DNA from: Dactylosporangium siamense
GTDB lineage: Bacteria > Actinomycetota > Actinomycetes > Mycobacteriales > Micromonosporaceae
Assembly: GCF_016862795.1 (NCBI RefSeq)
Contig: NZ_BONQ01000014.1
Coordinates: forward strand, 204,943 to 268,942
Direction of reading: 5' to 3'
DNA length: 64,000 nt
Shown here piece by piece: positions 8,060 through 17,148 of this stretch (positions are counted from its first letter, which is position 1; each line of letters begins with the position of its first letter). Both the position numbers and the translations under genes were made by a program. The notes under the pieces were generated by a model that was not told the DNA's origin, did no database searches, and saw only the letters and a program-made list of their open reading frames with translations.

Positions 8060-9286
8060 ATGCGGGTTCTCTTCGACGGCACGGCACCGGTCGCGTACGG
8101 CCAGATCTACGTCACCAGCCGCGAGCTGCCGGACATGAGCAGGGCGTTCGCCGGACAGGTGAACGGGTTGTGCGGGGCCGGCGACGCAGGCGCGTTGTTC
8201 CTCATGACCGGGACGCACACCGGGCGGGTCCGGTTCAGGGTCGAGCTGCACGACGCCGCGCCGCCCACCGCCGGGGCGTGGGAGGACGTGGTGGAGGTGT
8301 CGTTCGTGCCGAGGGCCGCGACCGTCGACCTGGTCCCGTGGGGCGACGGGTCGCTGGCGCACCTGCCGCTGATCCCCGACGGCACCGGCCCGCTGCCCGC
8401 CTTCCGGGTGCGGTACTGCGCCGCCGGCATGGACGAAGGGCGGGACCCGTTCGGCGGGCTCGACCCCGACGAGATCGACGAGATCGGTTACCCGGACCAA
8501 CGGCCGGACCGCTACCTGCTGTGCTTCTGGCCGACAGGGCCGACAGGGCCGACAGGGCCGACAGGGCCGGACGCGGGGCGCGCCGACGCGGTCCTGCGGC
8601 AGGGCAGCGACGTCGCCGCGTACTGGCACCGCTGGGCGGCCGAGCTGCCGCCCCCGCCGAGCCTGTGGCAGCGGGTCGAGGAGGAGTTGCGGCAGCGGTT
8701 GGAACGGCAGCGACGCGACGAGGAGTACCGACGGCTCGACGACCTGCGGCAGTGGGGCGGCCGGGCGCCCAGCGAGCGGCTCCGGCAGGTCCGCGGCAAC
8801 GTCCACGGCATCGTCCTGGTGGACCGGGACCTGGTCGACGGACTGGCGCAAGCCGACCCGGCCACGCAGCGGCGGGTGGCGATCTGGGCGGCGCGGCGGG
8901 CGTTCACCGTTGCCCGCATCGCCGATCTCGACTGGATGGCTCCGGCGTGGGCGGCGCTGGACCGCGGCGACCCGCTGCCGGCCGAGTTCACCGACATGGC
9001 GGCGCTGCTGACCCGGATCCTGAGTGCGCGGACCTTCACGTACTCCATCAGCTCGCTGCGCCCGGCGGGCCGCCGCAGGGGCGAGGACCTGGTCCACAGC
9101 GCGCTGAAGGGACCGGTGGAGCCGCGGGCGATGGCGCTGCCCGCCCTGCTGGCCGCGGCGGCGCCGGACCCGCTGCAGGCGGCCCTCGAGGCGGTCTGGG
9201 CGGCGGTCACCACGTACGCCGACCGGCACCCGGTGTTCCTCGCCGAGCTCCGGCGGTCCTTCCCCGAGGTTGCCGGCCGCGGTTGA
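8060..9286 (+). CDS. Conserved hypothetical protein with a Gly-Pro-Thr repeat
   Basis: 408 residues from ATG 8060 (the open frame extends upstream to 7637). The first about 140 residues resemble a beta-rich domain found in many streptomycete hypothetical proteins (VAYGQIYVTS, FAGQVNGLCGA, LMTGTHTGRVRFRVELHD). A collagen-like PTGPTGPTGPTGP stretch follows, encoded by a 9-bp tandem repeat. Then comes a charged, probably coiled-coil segment (WQRVEEELRQRLERQRRDEEYRRLDDLRQW) and a helical C-terminal domain with WMAPAWAALDRGDPLP. No catalytic motif and no signal peptide are seen, so it is probably cytosolic. The function is unknown to me. Confidence 0.65.
   Translation: MRVLFDGTAPVAYGQIYVTSRELPDMSRAFAGQVNGLCGAGDAGALFLMTGTHTGRVRFRVELHDAAPPTAGAWEDVVEVSFVPRAATVDLVPWGDGSLAHLPLIPDGTGPLPAFRVRYCAAGMDEGRDPFGGLDPDEIDEIGYPDQRPDRYLLCFWPTGPTGPTGPTGPDAGRADAVLRQGSDVAAYWHRWAAELPPPPSLWQRVEEELRQRLERQRRDEEYRRLDDLRQWGGRAPSERLRQVRGNVHGIVLVDRDLVDGLAQADPATQRRVAIWAARRAFTVARIADLDWMAPAWAALDRGDPLPAEFTDMAALLTRILSARTFTYSISSLRPAGRRRGEDLVHSALKGPVEPRAMALPALLAAAAPDPLQAALEAVWAAVTTYADRHPVFLAELRRSFPEVAGRG
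8531..8566 (+). repeat. 9-bp tandem repeat encoding (PTG)n
   Basis: The unit CCGACAGGG occurs four times without mismatch inside the preceding gene and encodes a collagen-like PTG tract between two folded regions. A perfect repeat at the DNA level points to recent slippage. Confidence 0.95.
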
Positions 9287-9320
9287 CCTGGAGCGCGCTC
9301 CAGGTGCCAGGGTCGGTGCC
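9283..9320 (+). promoter_or_regulatory. MerR-type promoter/operator before the aldo/keto reductase
   Basis: A perfect 20-bp palindrome, ACCTGGAGCGCGCTCCAGGT (9286-9305), overlaps a -35 box TTGACC (9283-9288). A -10-like CAGGGT (9308-9313) follows after a 19-bp spacer, and the ATG at 9321 is 7 nt further on. An over-long spacer bridged by a dyad is the hallmark of MerR-family activation by DNA distortion. No MerR gene is present in the window. Confidence 0.75.
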
Positions 9321-10286
9321 ATGACGGAAACGGCGCGGTCCCCGCTGGTGCTCGGGGCGATGATGTTCGGCACCACCATCGACGAGGACACCTCGTTCGC
9401 CCTGCTGGACCGGTTCGTCGAGCGTGGCGGCGAGTGGATCGACACCGCGAACTGCTATGCGTTCTGGGCGAGCGACACCGGCCTCGGCGGCGACAGCGAG
9501 CGGGTCATCGGCCGCTGGCTGGCCGCCCGGCCCGGCGTCCGCGGCCTCCGGATCGCCACCAAGCTCGGCGCCGAGCCCCTGGAGGCCGGTTCCTGGCCGG
9601 AGCGCCGGGAGGGGCTCTCCCCCGCCGCCGTGCGGGACGCGTTCGCCGGCAGCCTCGACCGGCTCGGGATCGACCGGGTCGACCTGCTGTGGCTGCACCA
9701 GGAGGACCGCTCGACGCCGATCGAGGAGACCGTCGAGGCCCTGGCCGGGCTGCCCGCGGACCGGGTCGGTGTCTCCAACCACCCGGCCTGGCTGGTCGAG
9801 CGCGGCCGGGCGCACGCCCGCACGATCGGCGCGCCGCCGTTCGACGCGCTGCAGCTCAACGCGACCTACCTGCGGCCGCGGCCCGGCACCCTCCCGCCCG
9901 GCGTCGCGCACCGGTTCGGCGTGCTCAGCGACGAGCAGGCCGATTACGCCGCGGTGCACGGGCTGGAGGTGTGGGCGTACACGCCGCTGCTGTCCGGCGC
10001 CTACGACAACCCGGCCAAGGACATCCCCGACGTGTACGACCACCCCGGCAACACGGCCCGCCTGGCGGCCCTGGACGCGGTGACCGCCGAGACCGGGGCG
10101 GCCCGCGGCCAGGTGGTGCTGGCCTGGCTGCTGAGCCGGGGTATCCGGCCGATGCTCGGCGGCAGCAAGCTCGACCAGCTCGACGCCGCGCTGGACGGGG
10201 TCGAGCTCAAGCTCACCCCGGACCAGGTGGAGCGCCTCGACGCCGCCGACCGGCACGAGTGGGCCGCGCCCTACGCGCGGCGCTGA
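9321..10286 (+). CDS. Aldo/keto reductase
   Basis: 321 residues with a TIM-barrel AKR fold. The catalytic tetrad is visible: Asp and Tyr in WIDTANCYAF, Lys in IATKLGAE, His in LLWLHQED. The late NADPH-binding region is RGIRPMLGGSKLDQLD. It should reduce aldehydes or ketones with NADPH in the cytosol; the substrate is unknown. It begins directly downstream of a MerR-type operator, apparently leaderless, and converges on a quinone oxidoreductase gene only 3 bp away that has a similar MerR-type promoter. Joint induction by electrophile or redox stress is a reasonable inference. Confidence 0.92.
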   Translation: MTETARSPLVLGAMMFGTTIDEDTSFALLDRFVERGGEWIDTANCYAFWASDTGLGGDSERVIGRWLAARPGVRGLRIATKLGAEPLEAGSWPERREGLSPAAVRDAFAGSLDRLGIDRVDLLWLHQEDRSTPIEETVEALAGLPADRVGVSNHPAWLVERGRAHARTIGAPPFDALQLNATYLRPRPGTLPPGVAHRFGVLSDEQADYAAVHGLEVWAYTPLLSGAYDNPAKDIPDVYDHPGNTARLAALDAVTAETGAARGQVVLAWLLSRGIRPMLGGSKLDQLDAALDGVELKLTPDQVERLDAADRHEWAAPYARR

Positions 10287-10289
10287 CGA

Positions 10290-11279
10290 TCACGGACGCA
10301 GGGCCAGCTTGCCGGTGGTGGACCCGGCGGCGAGCTGCGCCAGCACCTTCGGACCGTCCGCCAGGTCGTGGACGGCCGGCGCCCCGGGTGGGTAGACCCC
10401 GGCGGCGATGAGCGCGCGCAGTTCCCCGGTCAGCCAGGCGAAGACGTGCGGCGCCGACTGTGCCAGGACGCCGATGTGCAGGCCGATGAGCTGGATGGGG
10501 TACCGGAACACGAGGTCCGCGTTGGTGACCGCGGCCTCGCCGGACGCCAGGCCGTAGACGACGACCCGGCCGGTGACACGCCGGGTGGCCGCCAGGCCGG
10601 CGGCGAACGCGCTGCCGCCGGCCGACTCCAGGACCAGGTCGGCGCCCGCGCCGGCGGTCAGCTCGAGCACCCCGGCGGCGATGTCCGCACGGTCGAGCAC
10701 ATGGTCTGCGCCGAGGGCGCGCACCACGCCGTGCTTCTCCCTCGCTGCGGCGCCGATGACGGTGGCGCCGTAGTGCTTGGCCAGGCGGACCGCGGCCTGC
10801 CCGACCCCGCCGGCCGCGGCGTGGATCACGACGGTCTCGCCGGCGCCGACGCGGCCCAGCGGCTTGAGGGCGGCCAGGGCGGTGGCCCAGTTCAGGACCA
10901 GGCCGAGCGCCTGTTCGTCGGCCCAGCCGGGCGGGACGCGTACCGCCGAAACCGCCGGCATCGCCACGTATTCGGCGAACGCGCCCGGCCCGGCACCCAC
11001 CACGCGCGCACCGACCGGCGGCCCGGCCACGCCGTCGCCCAGCGCGACGACCTCGCCGGCCGCTTCGAAACCGGCGAGGTACGGCGCCCGCGGTCCCCCG
11101 CCGTACGTCCCGTGGCCCTGCATCACGTCGGCGAAGTTGACGCCGGCGGCGGTGACCCGGACGAGGATCTCCCCGGGGCCCGGTGCCGGCACGGGCACGT
11201 CGGTGACCAGGTGCAGGTCGTCGGGGCCGGCAAGCGTGGCCTGCCGCAGGGCTCGCATGGTGGCGTTCCTGGTGGTCAT
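10290..11279 (-). CDS. Zinc-independent quinone oxidoreductase (MDR family, QOR-like)
   Basis: 329 residues with a medium-chain dehydrogenase/reductase fold. The GroES-like N-terminal half contains GVNFADVMQGHGTYG. A Rossmann domain starts at HAAAGGVGQAAVRLAKHYGATVIG (the AxxGxG NADPH motif of QOR proteins), followed by GADLVLESAGG. The catalytic-zinc cysteine of alcohol dehydrogenases is absent, so quinone or enone reduction with NADPH is expected. ATG 11279 lies six nt after TAGCGT, consistent with a leaderless mRNA. It is convergent with the aldo/keto reductase, and the promoter has a MerR-type dyad. Confidence 0.92.
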   Translation of the reverse strand: MTTRNATMRALRQATLAGPDDLHLVTDVPVPAPGPGEILVRVTAAGVNFADVMQGHGTYGGGPRAPYLAGFEAAGEVVALGDGVAGPPVGARVVGAGPGAFAEYVAMPAVSAVRVPPGWADEQALGLVLNWATALAALKPLGRVGAGETVVIHAAAGGVGQAAVRLAKHYGATVIGAAAREKHGVVRALGADHVLDRADIAAGVLELTAGAGADLVLESAGGSAFAAGLAATRRVTGRVVVYGLASGEAAVTNADLVFRYPIQLIGLHIGVLAQSAPHVFAWLTGELRALIAAGVYPPGAPAVHDLADGPKVLAQLAAGSTTGKLALRP

Positions 11280-11317
11280 GCGGCGACGCTAAACCTTCAC
11301 ATCGATTGGAAGGTCAA
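11280..11317 (-). promoter_or_regulatory. MerR-type promoter/operator before the quinone oxidoreductase
   Basis: Read on the minus strand: -35 TTGACC (11317-11312), a 20-bp spacer, then -10 TAGCGT (11291-11286), six nt before the ATG at 11279. The dyad ACCTTC-N10-GAAGGT spans 11293-11314, with a central ATCGAT. This is the same architecture as the promoter at 9283-9320 but with different half-sites, so a different or broadly specific MerR regulator is implied. Confidence 0.7.
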
Positions 11318-11333
11318 GGCGCCGTGAGGGCGG

Positions 11334-12515
11334 TCACGCCGTGGACATGATGCGGGCGATGTTGTCCGGGGCGAAGTACTCCGGGATCGGGGTGCTGCCC
11401 TGCATCGCGCCGAGGAAGCGGGTGCTCTCCGCCGGCGACGCGGCGATCGTGGCGAACAGCGCGGCCATCTCCGGGGCCGGCGGTTCCATCGAGGCGAGGT
11501 CGCGGGTCAGGTGCAGCGCCGGCAGGAAGCGTTCGTCGCGGCGGCGTTGGTACTCGGCGAGCGCGGCGTCGAGGTCCGACGGCAGGCCGGCGTCGATCGC
11601 GTCGGCGAGCAGGGTGGCGCCGACGAAGGCGTCGGTGATGCCGGACGCGGTGCACGGGTCCTTGTGGTAGCCGGCGTCGCCGACGAGCGCCCAGCCGGGG
11701 CCGTGTGAGGTGCGGAAGAAGTTCGGCACGTCGGCGGTGCCGCGGAAGCGTTCGGCCCGCGTACCCGCCGCGACGCGAGCGGCGAGACCGGGCACGCGGG
11801 CGACGGCGGCGAGGAAGTTGCCCTCGATGTCGGTGCGGAAGTCGTGGAACTGGGCGGTGGGGCAGGCGACGAAGACGCAGGCGAGGTCGTCGTTGGTCGG
11901 GAACACCACCACGGCACGGTCGCCGAGCTGGTAGATCTCCGCGACGGTCGAAGCAGGCAGGCGGTAGTACGTGTAGTAGCAGGCGGTCGCGGAGGGCGTC
12001 GCGTCGTACAGCGTGGCGCCGGCCTCGCGGGCCACCAGCGAGTGCAGCCCGTCGGCGCCGACGACGACCGGCGCCCGGGCCTCGAAGTCGGCACCGTGCA
12101 CGCCGACGACCCGGCCGGTGCCGTCGCGCAGCAGGCCGTGCACCGTGGTGGACTCGCGGACGGTGGCGCCGGCCGCGGCCGCGGCGTCGAGCAGGATCTT
12201 GTCCAGGACGGTGCGGCGGACACAGTACGGGTGGGCGGCGCCGTCGACCGCCGGTGGCGGGCCGCTGATGGCGAACGGGCCGAAGTCCATGCGGAAGCCG
12301 GCGAGGGGCGGCGCGCCCGAGGCGGCGACCCGCTCGTGCAGACCCCACTGCCGCAGCAGTGCCATCGCCGGCACGTGCAGCAGGTGCGTGGACAGCACGT
12401 CGCTGGGGAAGGCGGCCCGGTCCAGCAGCAGCACGCGGTGGCCACGGCGGGCCAGGAGCATGGCGGTGGGTGCGCCGGCGACGCGTGCCCCGACCACGAT
12501 CGCATCGAAGTCCAT
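11334..12515 (-). CDS. FAD-dependent oxidoreductase (geranylgeranyl reductase/aromatic hydroxylase-like)
   Basis: 393 residues from ATG 12515, chosen because TACGGT lies 7 nt upstream; GTG 12524 is the alternative. The N-terminal Rossmann motif is AIVVGARVAGAPTAMLLARRGHRVLLLD (the last Gly of GxGxxG replaced by Ala). A GADGLHS motif lies near residue 160, and the FAD-ribityl motif near residue 285 reads ALVGDAGYHKDP. Family members hydroxylate aromatic compounds or reduce polyprenyl chains using FAD and NAD(P)H. The substrate cannot be told. The gene stands alone between an oppositely controlled reductase pair and a histidine kinase, and no partner is obvious. Confidence 0.85.
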   Translation of the reverse strand: MDFDAIVVGARVAGAPTAMLLARRGHRVLLLDRAAFPSDVLSTHLLHVPAMALLRQWGLHERVAASGAPPLAGFRMDFGPFAISGPPPAVDGAAHPYCVRRTVLDKILLDAAAAAGATVRESTTVHGLLRDGTGRVVGVHGADFEARAPVVVGADGLHSLVAREAGATLYDATPSATACYYTYYRLPASTVAEIYQLGDRAVVVFPTNDDLACVFVACPTAQFHDFRTDIEGNFLAAVARVPGLAARVAAGTRAERFRGTADVPNFFRTSHGPGWALVGDAGYHKDPCTASGITDAFVGATLLADAIDAGLPSDLDAALAEYQRRRDERFLPALHLTRDLASMEPPAPEMAALFATIAASPAESTRFLGAMQGSTPIPEYFAPDNIARIMSTA

Positions 12516-12537
12516 GCGCAGCACCGTACCGGGCGCG

Positions 12538-14754
12538 CTACGCGGTGAGTTGCTCCGCCACGGCGGCGAGGAGGTCGGCGCCGGTGAAGGGCTTCTCCAC
12601 CAGGTGGACGCCGGGGTCGAGGATGCCGTTGCTGGTCAGGACCGGCTGGGCGTAGCCGGACATGAACAGCACCCTGGTGTCGGGCCGGGCCAGGCGGAGC
12701 CGTTCGGCGAGGACCCGGCCCAGCATGCCGGGCATGACGACGTCGCTGAGCAGCAGGTCGATCGGGCCTTCGTGGGCGGCCGCGACCTCCAGGGCGTCGG
12801 CGCCGTCGGAGGCGGCGAGGACGGTGTATCCGCCGCGGCCGAGGATGCGGGTGGTGACCTCGCGCAGCGCCTCCTCGTCCTCGGCGACGAGGACCGTCTG
12901 GCCGGTGCCGCCGGGCAGGTCGGCGCACGGGCTGTCGCCGGCGGTGAGCGGTGCGGCGTCGGTGGCCGGCAGCAGGATCGTGATGGTGGTGCCGAGACCC
13001 GGCTCCGAGTAGAGGCGCACGGTGCCGCCGGCCTGCACGACGATGCCGTAGACGGTGGCCAGGCCGAGGCCGGTGCCGGCGCCGCTGGGCTTGGTGGTGA
13101 AGAACGGCTCGAATGCCTTGTCCTGCACGTCGCGGGGCATGCCGGTGCCGGTGTCGGAGACGCGGAGCCGCACGTACAGGCCGGGTTTGAAGCCGTCGCG
13201 GGTCATGGAGTGCTCGTCGTCGACGGCGACGGTGCCGGTGTCGACGGTGAGCCGGCCGCCTTCGGGCATCGCGTCGCGGGCGTTGACGGCGAGGTTGACG
13301 AGGACCTGTTCGAGCTGGCCGGGGTCGGCGACGACGGACGGGAGCCCGTCCGCGAGGGTGGTGCTGAGCTCGATGTGCTCGCCGATGGAACGGGTCAGCA
13401 TCTGCTCGACCTCGGCGATGACCCGGTTGACGTCCAGCGGCACGGGCCGGATCACCTCCCGCCGGGCGAACGCGAGCAGCTGGTGGGTGAGGTCGCTGCC
13501 GCGCTGCCCGGCCCGCAGGATCTGTTTGGCGTCCTCGGCGAACGGGGTGCCGGCGCCGTCCTCGACGATGAACTCGGCGTAGTTGAGGATGACGGCGAGC
13601 AGGTTGTTGAAGTCGTGCGCGACGCCGCCGGCGAGCTGGCCGAGGCTCTCCAGGCGCTGGGTGCGCTGCTGGCGGACCTCGTCCATCTGCCGCTCCGCCT
13701 CGGCGCGCAGCCGCTCCTGCTCGGCCCGGGCGGCGATGCGGTCGGTGACGTCACGGATGCCGGCCAGCTCGATCATGCCCTCGTCGGTGCGCAGGACGCT
13801 GCGGGTGATGTCGACCGGGACGAGCGTGCCGTCGCGGTGCCGGGCGGCCGGGCCGGACCAGCCGTCGGCCACGGCGCCGTCGGGCAGCAGCTGCCGCACC
13901 GGCAGGTCCAGCAGGTCGTAGCGGGGGTAGCCGAAGAGCCGCTCCGCCTGGCTGTTGACCAGCGCGACCCGGTTGCTCTCGTCGACGCCGATGAGCGCGT
14001 CCGGTCCGGCGTCGATGACGGCCTGCATCTGCGCCTCGGCGCGCTCCCGCTCGCTGATGTCACGGGTGGTCGTCGTGACGCCGATCGTGCGGCCGTCGGG
14101 CGCGGTGAGGGGCGAGACCAGCATCGAGACGGTGAAGACGGTGCCGTCCGCGCGTTGGCGCAGCGTCCGGTACGGGTCGACGCGACCTCCCGCCGCGACG
14201 ATCGTGCGGATCTCCGCCTCGTCGGCCCGGCGCGACGGCGGGATGATGAGGTCCTTCGACCGGCCGAGCACCTCCCCCGCGGTGTAGCCGTAGAGCCGCT
14301 CGGCACCCGGGTTCCAGGACAGGACGAGCCCGTCGAGGTCGGTGGAGACGATCGCGTCGTGCGAGGACTGCACGATCGAGGCGAGCAGCGACCGGGCCCG
14401 GTCGGCGCCGCTCTGGCCGCCGAGGTCGTGCAGGACCGCGAAGATGTGCCCCTCCACGACCGACAGCGTGATCTCCGCGGAGAACAGCGTCCCGTCGCGG
14501 CGGACCGCCCGCAGCGGCTGTCCCACGCGCTTGTCGGGCTGGGCGACCCCCAGGTACGCGCGGACCCGCTCGGCCATCGGCGGGTTCGCCGGGGGCACGA
14601 GCACGTTGACGGACTGGCCGACGAGGTCGTCGGCGCCGAACATGTCCCGCGCGGCCGCGTTGGCGAACGCGATCTCGCCGTATCCGTCGCTCACCACGAT
14701 CGCGTCCGGCGCCACCTCTAACAGGCCGCTCGCGAGCGTCTCCGTCCACCGCAC
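12538..14754 (-). CDS. Hybrid histidine kinase: three PAS domains, HisKA, HATPase, receiver
   Basis: About 738 residues from GTG 14754. ATG 14802 would overlap a likely promoter (TACGCT), so the shorter start is preferred. Three PAS domains occupy roughly residues 5-110, 120-235 and 240-340. A coiled linker leads to the HisKA phosphoacceptor (GGVAHDFNN, His about residue 380). An HATPase_c domain follows, with N box [16 protein letters not shown]1 [10 protein letters not shown] box FEPFFTTK and [11 protein letters not shown]. The C-terminal receiver has EDEE and the phospho-Asp in [10 protein letters not shown]. No TM segments are seen, so it is a cytosolic sensor. No separate response regulator is adjacent. 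It is divergent from the next methyltransferase. Confidence 0.92.
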   Translation of the reverse strand: MRWTETLASGLLEVAPDAIVVSDGYGEIAFANAAARDMFGADDLVGQSVNVLVPPANPPMAERVRAYLGVAQPDKRVGQPLRAVRRDGTLFSAEITLSVVEGHIFAVLHDLGGQSGADRARSLLASIVQSSHDAIVSTDLDGLVLSWNPGAERLYGYTAGEVLGRSKDLIIPPSRRADEAEIRTIVAAGGRVDPYRTLRQRADGTVFTVSMLVSPLTAPDGRTIGVTTTTRDISERERAEAQMQAVIDAGPDALIGVDESNRVALVNSQAERLFGYPRYDLLDLPVRQLLPDGAVADGWSGPAARHRDGTLVPVDITRSVLRTDEGMIELAGIRDVTDRIAARAEQERLRAEAERQMDEVRQQRTQRLESLGQLAGGVAHDFNNLLAVILNYAEFIVEDGAGTPFAEDAKQILRAGQRGSDLTHQLLAFARREVIRPVPLDVNRVIAEVEQMLTRSIGEHIELSTTLADGLPSVVADPGQLEQVLVNLAVNARDAMPEGGRLTVDTGTVAVDDEHSMTRDGFKPGLYVRLRVSDTGTGMPRDVQDKAFEPFFTTKPSGAGTGLGLATVYGIVVQAGGTVRLYSEPGLGTTITILLPATDAAPLTAGDSPCADLPGGTGQTVLVAEDEEALREVTTRILGRGGYTVLAASDGADALEVAAAHEGPIDLLLSDVVMPGMLGRVLAERLRLARPDTRVLFMSGYAQPVLTSNGILDPGVHLVEKPFTGADLLAAVAEQLTA

Positions 14755-14840
14755 CTGACCGCCCCCGCACGTATGCGCCAAACACTCAGCGTAAGGTGAC
14801 AAAAACGGACAGTAGTCGAGTTTCGGAAAGAGGTGGTGGC

Positions 14841-15623
14841 GTGAGCGTTGATCCCAACCGCCCCAGCGCCGCCCGCATCTACGACTACTTCCTCGGTGGC
14901 ACGCACAACTTCGCGGTCGACCGGGAGGTCGCCGAACGGGCGTTCACCCTGGTCCCGGACCTGCCGCAGATGGCCAGGGACAACCGGGCGTTCCTGCGCC
15001 GCGCGGTGCGGCTCGCCGCGTCCCGCGGCATCCGCCAGTTCATCGACATCGGCTCCGGCATCCCGACCGAGGGCAACGTCCACGAGGCCGCCCACGCCGC
15101 CGACCCCGACGCCAGGGTCGTCTACGTCGACGTCGACCCGATCGCGGTGATCCACTCACGGCAGATCCTCGGTGACGACCCGCGCACCGTGGTCCTGCAG
15201 GCGGACCTGCACCACGTGGACCAGATCCTCGACGACCCGGCGGTGCGCGCGCTGGTCGACTTCGACCGGCCGGTCTGCCTATTGTTGGTGGCAATGCTGC
15301 ACTTCATCCCGGACTCGCCGGAGCTGCACACGGCCCTGCGCCGTTACCGGGACGCGCTCGCCCCGGGCAGCGTCCTCGCCGTGTCGCACGGCACCGCCGG
15401 CTCGCACCCCGACCGGCTGGAGGACCTCGCGAACCTGTACGTGCGCACCGGCACACCGCTGGTGCTGCGCGACCGGGCCGCGATCCTCGGCCTGCTCGAC
15501 GGCTGGGAGCTGCTCGACCCGGGACTGGTCCACCTGCCGCTGTGGCACGCCGACCCGGGCGACCCGCCGGTCGAGGACCCGGACGCCTACGCCGTCCTGG
15601 CCGCGGTCGGTGTCCGGACGTGA
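14841..15623 (+). CDS. SAM-dependent methyltransferase, SAV2177/DUF574 family
   Basis: 260 residues from GTG 14841, with AGAGGTGG just upstream as Shine-Dalgarno. It carries the family hallmarks NRPSAARIYDYFLGGTHNFAVDRE at the N-terminus, FIDIGSGIPTEGNVHE (SAM loop) near residue 75, and VVYVDVDPIAVIHSR. The family is abundant in actinomycetes, often near regulators, and its substrate is not established. It is divergent from the hybrid histidine kinase, with a roughly 90-bp gap, and overlaps the downstream sigma-factor start by GTGA. Kinase, methyltransferase and sigma factor may therefore form a regulatory neighbourhood. Confidence 0.92.
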   Translation: MSVDPNRPSAARIYDYFLGGTHNFAVDREVAERAFTLVPDLPQMARDNRAFLRRAVRLAASRGIRQFIDIGSGIPTEGNVHEAAHAADPDARVVYVDVDPIAVIHSRQILGDDPRTVVLQADLHHVDQILDDPAVRALVDFDRPVCLLLVAMLHFIPDSPELHTALRRYRDALAPGSVLAVSHGTAGSHPDRLEDLANLYVRTGTPLVLRDRAAILGLLDGWELLDPGLVHLPLWHADPGDPPVEDPDAYAVLAAVGVRT

Positions 15624-16555
15624 TCTCCGGGCCGGACCTCGACACGCACCGGGTGGCGCTCACCGGGTACTGCTACCGCATGCTGGGCTCCGCGTTCGAC
15701 GCCGAGGACGCGGTGCAGGAGACGATGCTGCGGGCCTGGCGCGCCGCCGGCCGGTATGACGAGCGCCGGGCCAGCCTGCGGACCTGGCTGTTCGCGATCG
15801 CCACCAACGTGTGCACGGACGTGCTGCGCGCCGCCGGCCGCCGCGCCCTCGCCGTCGACCTGGCGCCGGCCGGGGCGCCCGGCGGGGACTTCGGGGCGCC
15901 GCTGCCGGAGTCCGCGTTCGTCGGCCCCGTCCCGGACGCCAGGGTGCTGCCGGACGGCGGTGACCCCGCGGACCTGGCCGTGCAGCGGGACACGATCCGG
16001 CTCGCGTTCGTCGCGGCGCTGCAGGTGCTGCCGCCGAAGCAGCGGGCGGTGCTGATCCTGCGCGAGGTCCTGTCGTGGTCGGCGGCGGAGGTCGCCACGC
16101 TGCTGGAGACGTCCGTGCCGTCGGTCAACAGCGCCCTGCAACGGGCCAGGGCCGCACTGCCCTCCGTCCCCGCGCCGCGACGGACCACCGACGGGGAGAT
16201 CGACCAGGCGCTGCTGGACCGCTACGTCGACGCGTTCACCAACCACGACGTCGACACGCTCGTGACGCTGCTGCACGAGGACGCGACGATGTCGATGCCG
16301 CCGTTCTCGTGGTGGCTGTCCGGCCGGGACGCGATCGGCGCCACGATGCGCGCCTCCGACGCCTGCCGGGGCGACGTCCTGCTGCAGGTGCGGGCCAACG
16401 GCGGGCCGGCGTTCGGGCAGTACCGCGACGGCCGGCCGTTCGCGCTGCTGCTGCTCACCGGCGGGCCGCTGATCACGTCGTCGGTCGCCTACCTGGGCCG
16501 ATCCGACCTGTTCCCGCTGTTCGACCTGCCGGCGAGCCTGGTTCACAGCACCTGA
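15620..16555 (+). CDS. ECF sigma factor with C-terminal SnoaL-like domain (SigG/ECF41-like)
   Basis: 311 residues from GTG 15620, overlapping the methyltransferase stop. Sigma region 2 is residues about 8-75 (GYCYRMLGSAFDAEDAVQETMLRAWR). Region 4 is about 130-185 (LPPKQRAVLILREVLSWSAAEVA, then TSVPSVNSALQRAR). The extra C-terminal roughly 110 residues (DRYVDAFTNHDVDTLVTLLHEDATMSMPP, FSWWLSGRDAI) look like a SnoaL/NTF2 domain, which in ECF41-like sigma factors acts as a built-in regulator in place of an anti-sigma. No anti-sigma gene is adjacent, consistent with this. The 3' end overlaps the convergent TetR gene by 13 bp. Confidence 0.9.
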   Translation: MISGPDLDTHRVALTGYCYRMLGSAFDAEDAVQETMLRAWRAAGRYDERRASLRTWLFAIATNVCTDVLRAAGRRALAVDLAPAGAPGGDFGAPLPESAFVGPVPDARVLPDGGDPADLAVQRDTIRLAFVAALQVLPPKQRAVLILREVLSWSAAEVATLLETSVPSVNSALQRARAALPSVPAPRRTTDGEIDQALLDRYVDAFTNHDVDTLVTLLHEDATMSMPPFSWWLSGRDAIGATMRASDACRGDVLLQVRANGGPAFGQYRDGRPFALLLLTGGPLITSSVAYLGRSDLFPLFDLPASLVHST

Positions 16556-17133
16556 TCGAGCGCGGCGTAGGCGGTCTCCGCCTCGTCCCGCACGGCGGCG
16601 CGCACGGCCGCCGGGTCGTCACCGGCGCGCATCCGGTCGCGGATGACAGCGTGCAACGCCCGGTCGACGGCGGCCAGCACGGCGGCCCGCCAGGTCGCAC
16701 CGCCGAGCACCTCGGCCAGGGCCTCCTCCGCGCGCTGGGAGAGCAGCCTGGCCCTGGCCTGCAGCGCCGGCGAGTCGTCGATGACCTGCCAGAACACGGC
16801 CACGTCCGGGGACAGGCCGAGGGTCGGCTCGCCACGGTCGAGCTCCTCCAGGAACAGCCGTCGCACCGCGGCGACCGGTGACTCCCCCGGCCGGCGGGCG
16901 CGCACCGCGCCGGCGAGGCGCTGGACGACCTCGTCCTGCCGGTCGAAGAACAGGTCCTCCTTCGTCGGGAAGTAGTTGAACGCGGTGTTCACCGAGACCC
17001 GGGCCGCGTCGGCCACCTCCGCGACCGTGACCCGGTCGAACCCCTTCGCCAGGAACAGGCCGAGCGCCGCGTCCGCGATCGCCGTCCTGGTCGCCGCCTT
17101 CTTCTCCGCCCGCAGTGCCACGCCCACAATCAT
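16543..17133 (-). CDS. TetR-family regulator
   Basis: 196 residues. The HTH spans about residues 15-60 (AIADAALGLFLAKGFDRVTVAEVADAA then VSVNTAFNYFPTKEDLF). The C-terminal domain has the WQVIDDSPALQARARLL pattern of actinomycete TetR (MftR-like/TetR_C) proteins. It is divergent from a glycosidase-like gene 51 bp away, with a near-perfect dyad between them, so it probably represses that gene and itself. Its 3' end overlaps the sigma-factor gene tail to tail by 13 bp. Confidence 0.9.
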   Translation of the reverse strand: MIVGVALRAEKKAATRTAIADAALGLFLAKGFDRVTVAEVADAARVSVNTAFNYFPTKEDLFFDRQDEVVQRLAGAVRARRPGESPVAAVRRLFLEELDRGEPTLGLSPDVAVFWQVIDDSPALQARARLLSQRAEEALAEVLGGATWRAAVLAAVDRALHAVIRDRMRAGDDPAAVRAAVRDEAETAYAALDQVL

Positions 17134-17148
17134 AGCGTCACCACAAAT

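Noticed and set aside
12013..14721. 902-codon open frame antisense to the hybrid kinase
   Set aside because: Shadow of the kinase gene; no domain pattern, and the sense frame has complete PAS, HisKA, HATPase and receiver motifs.
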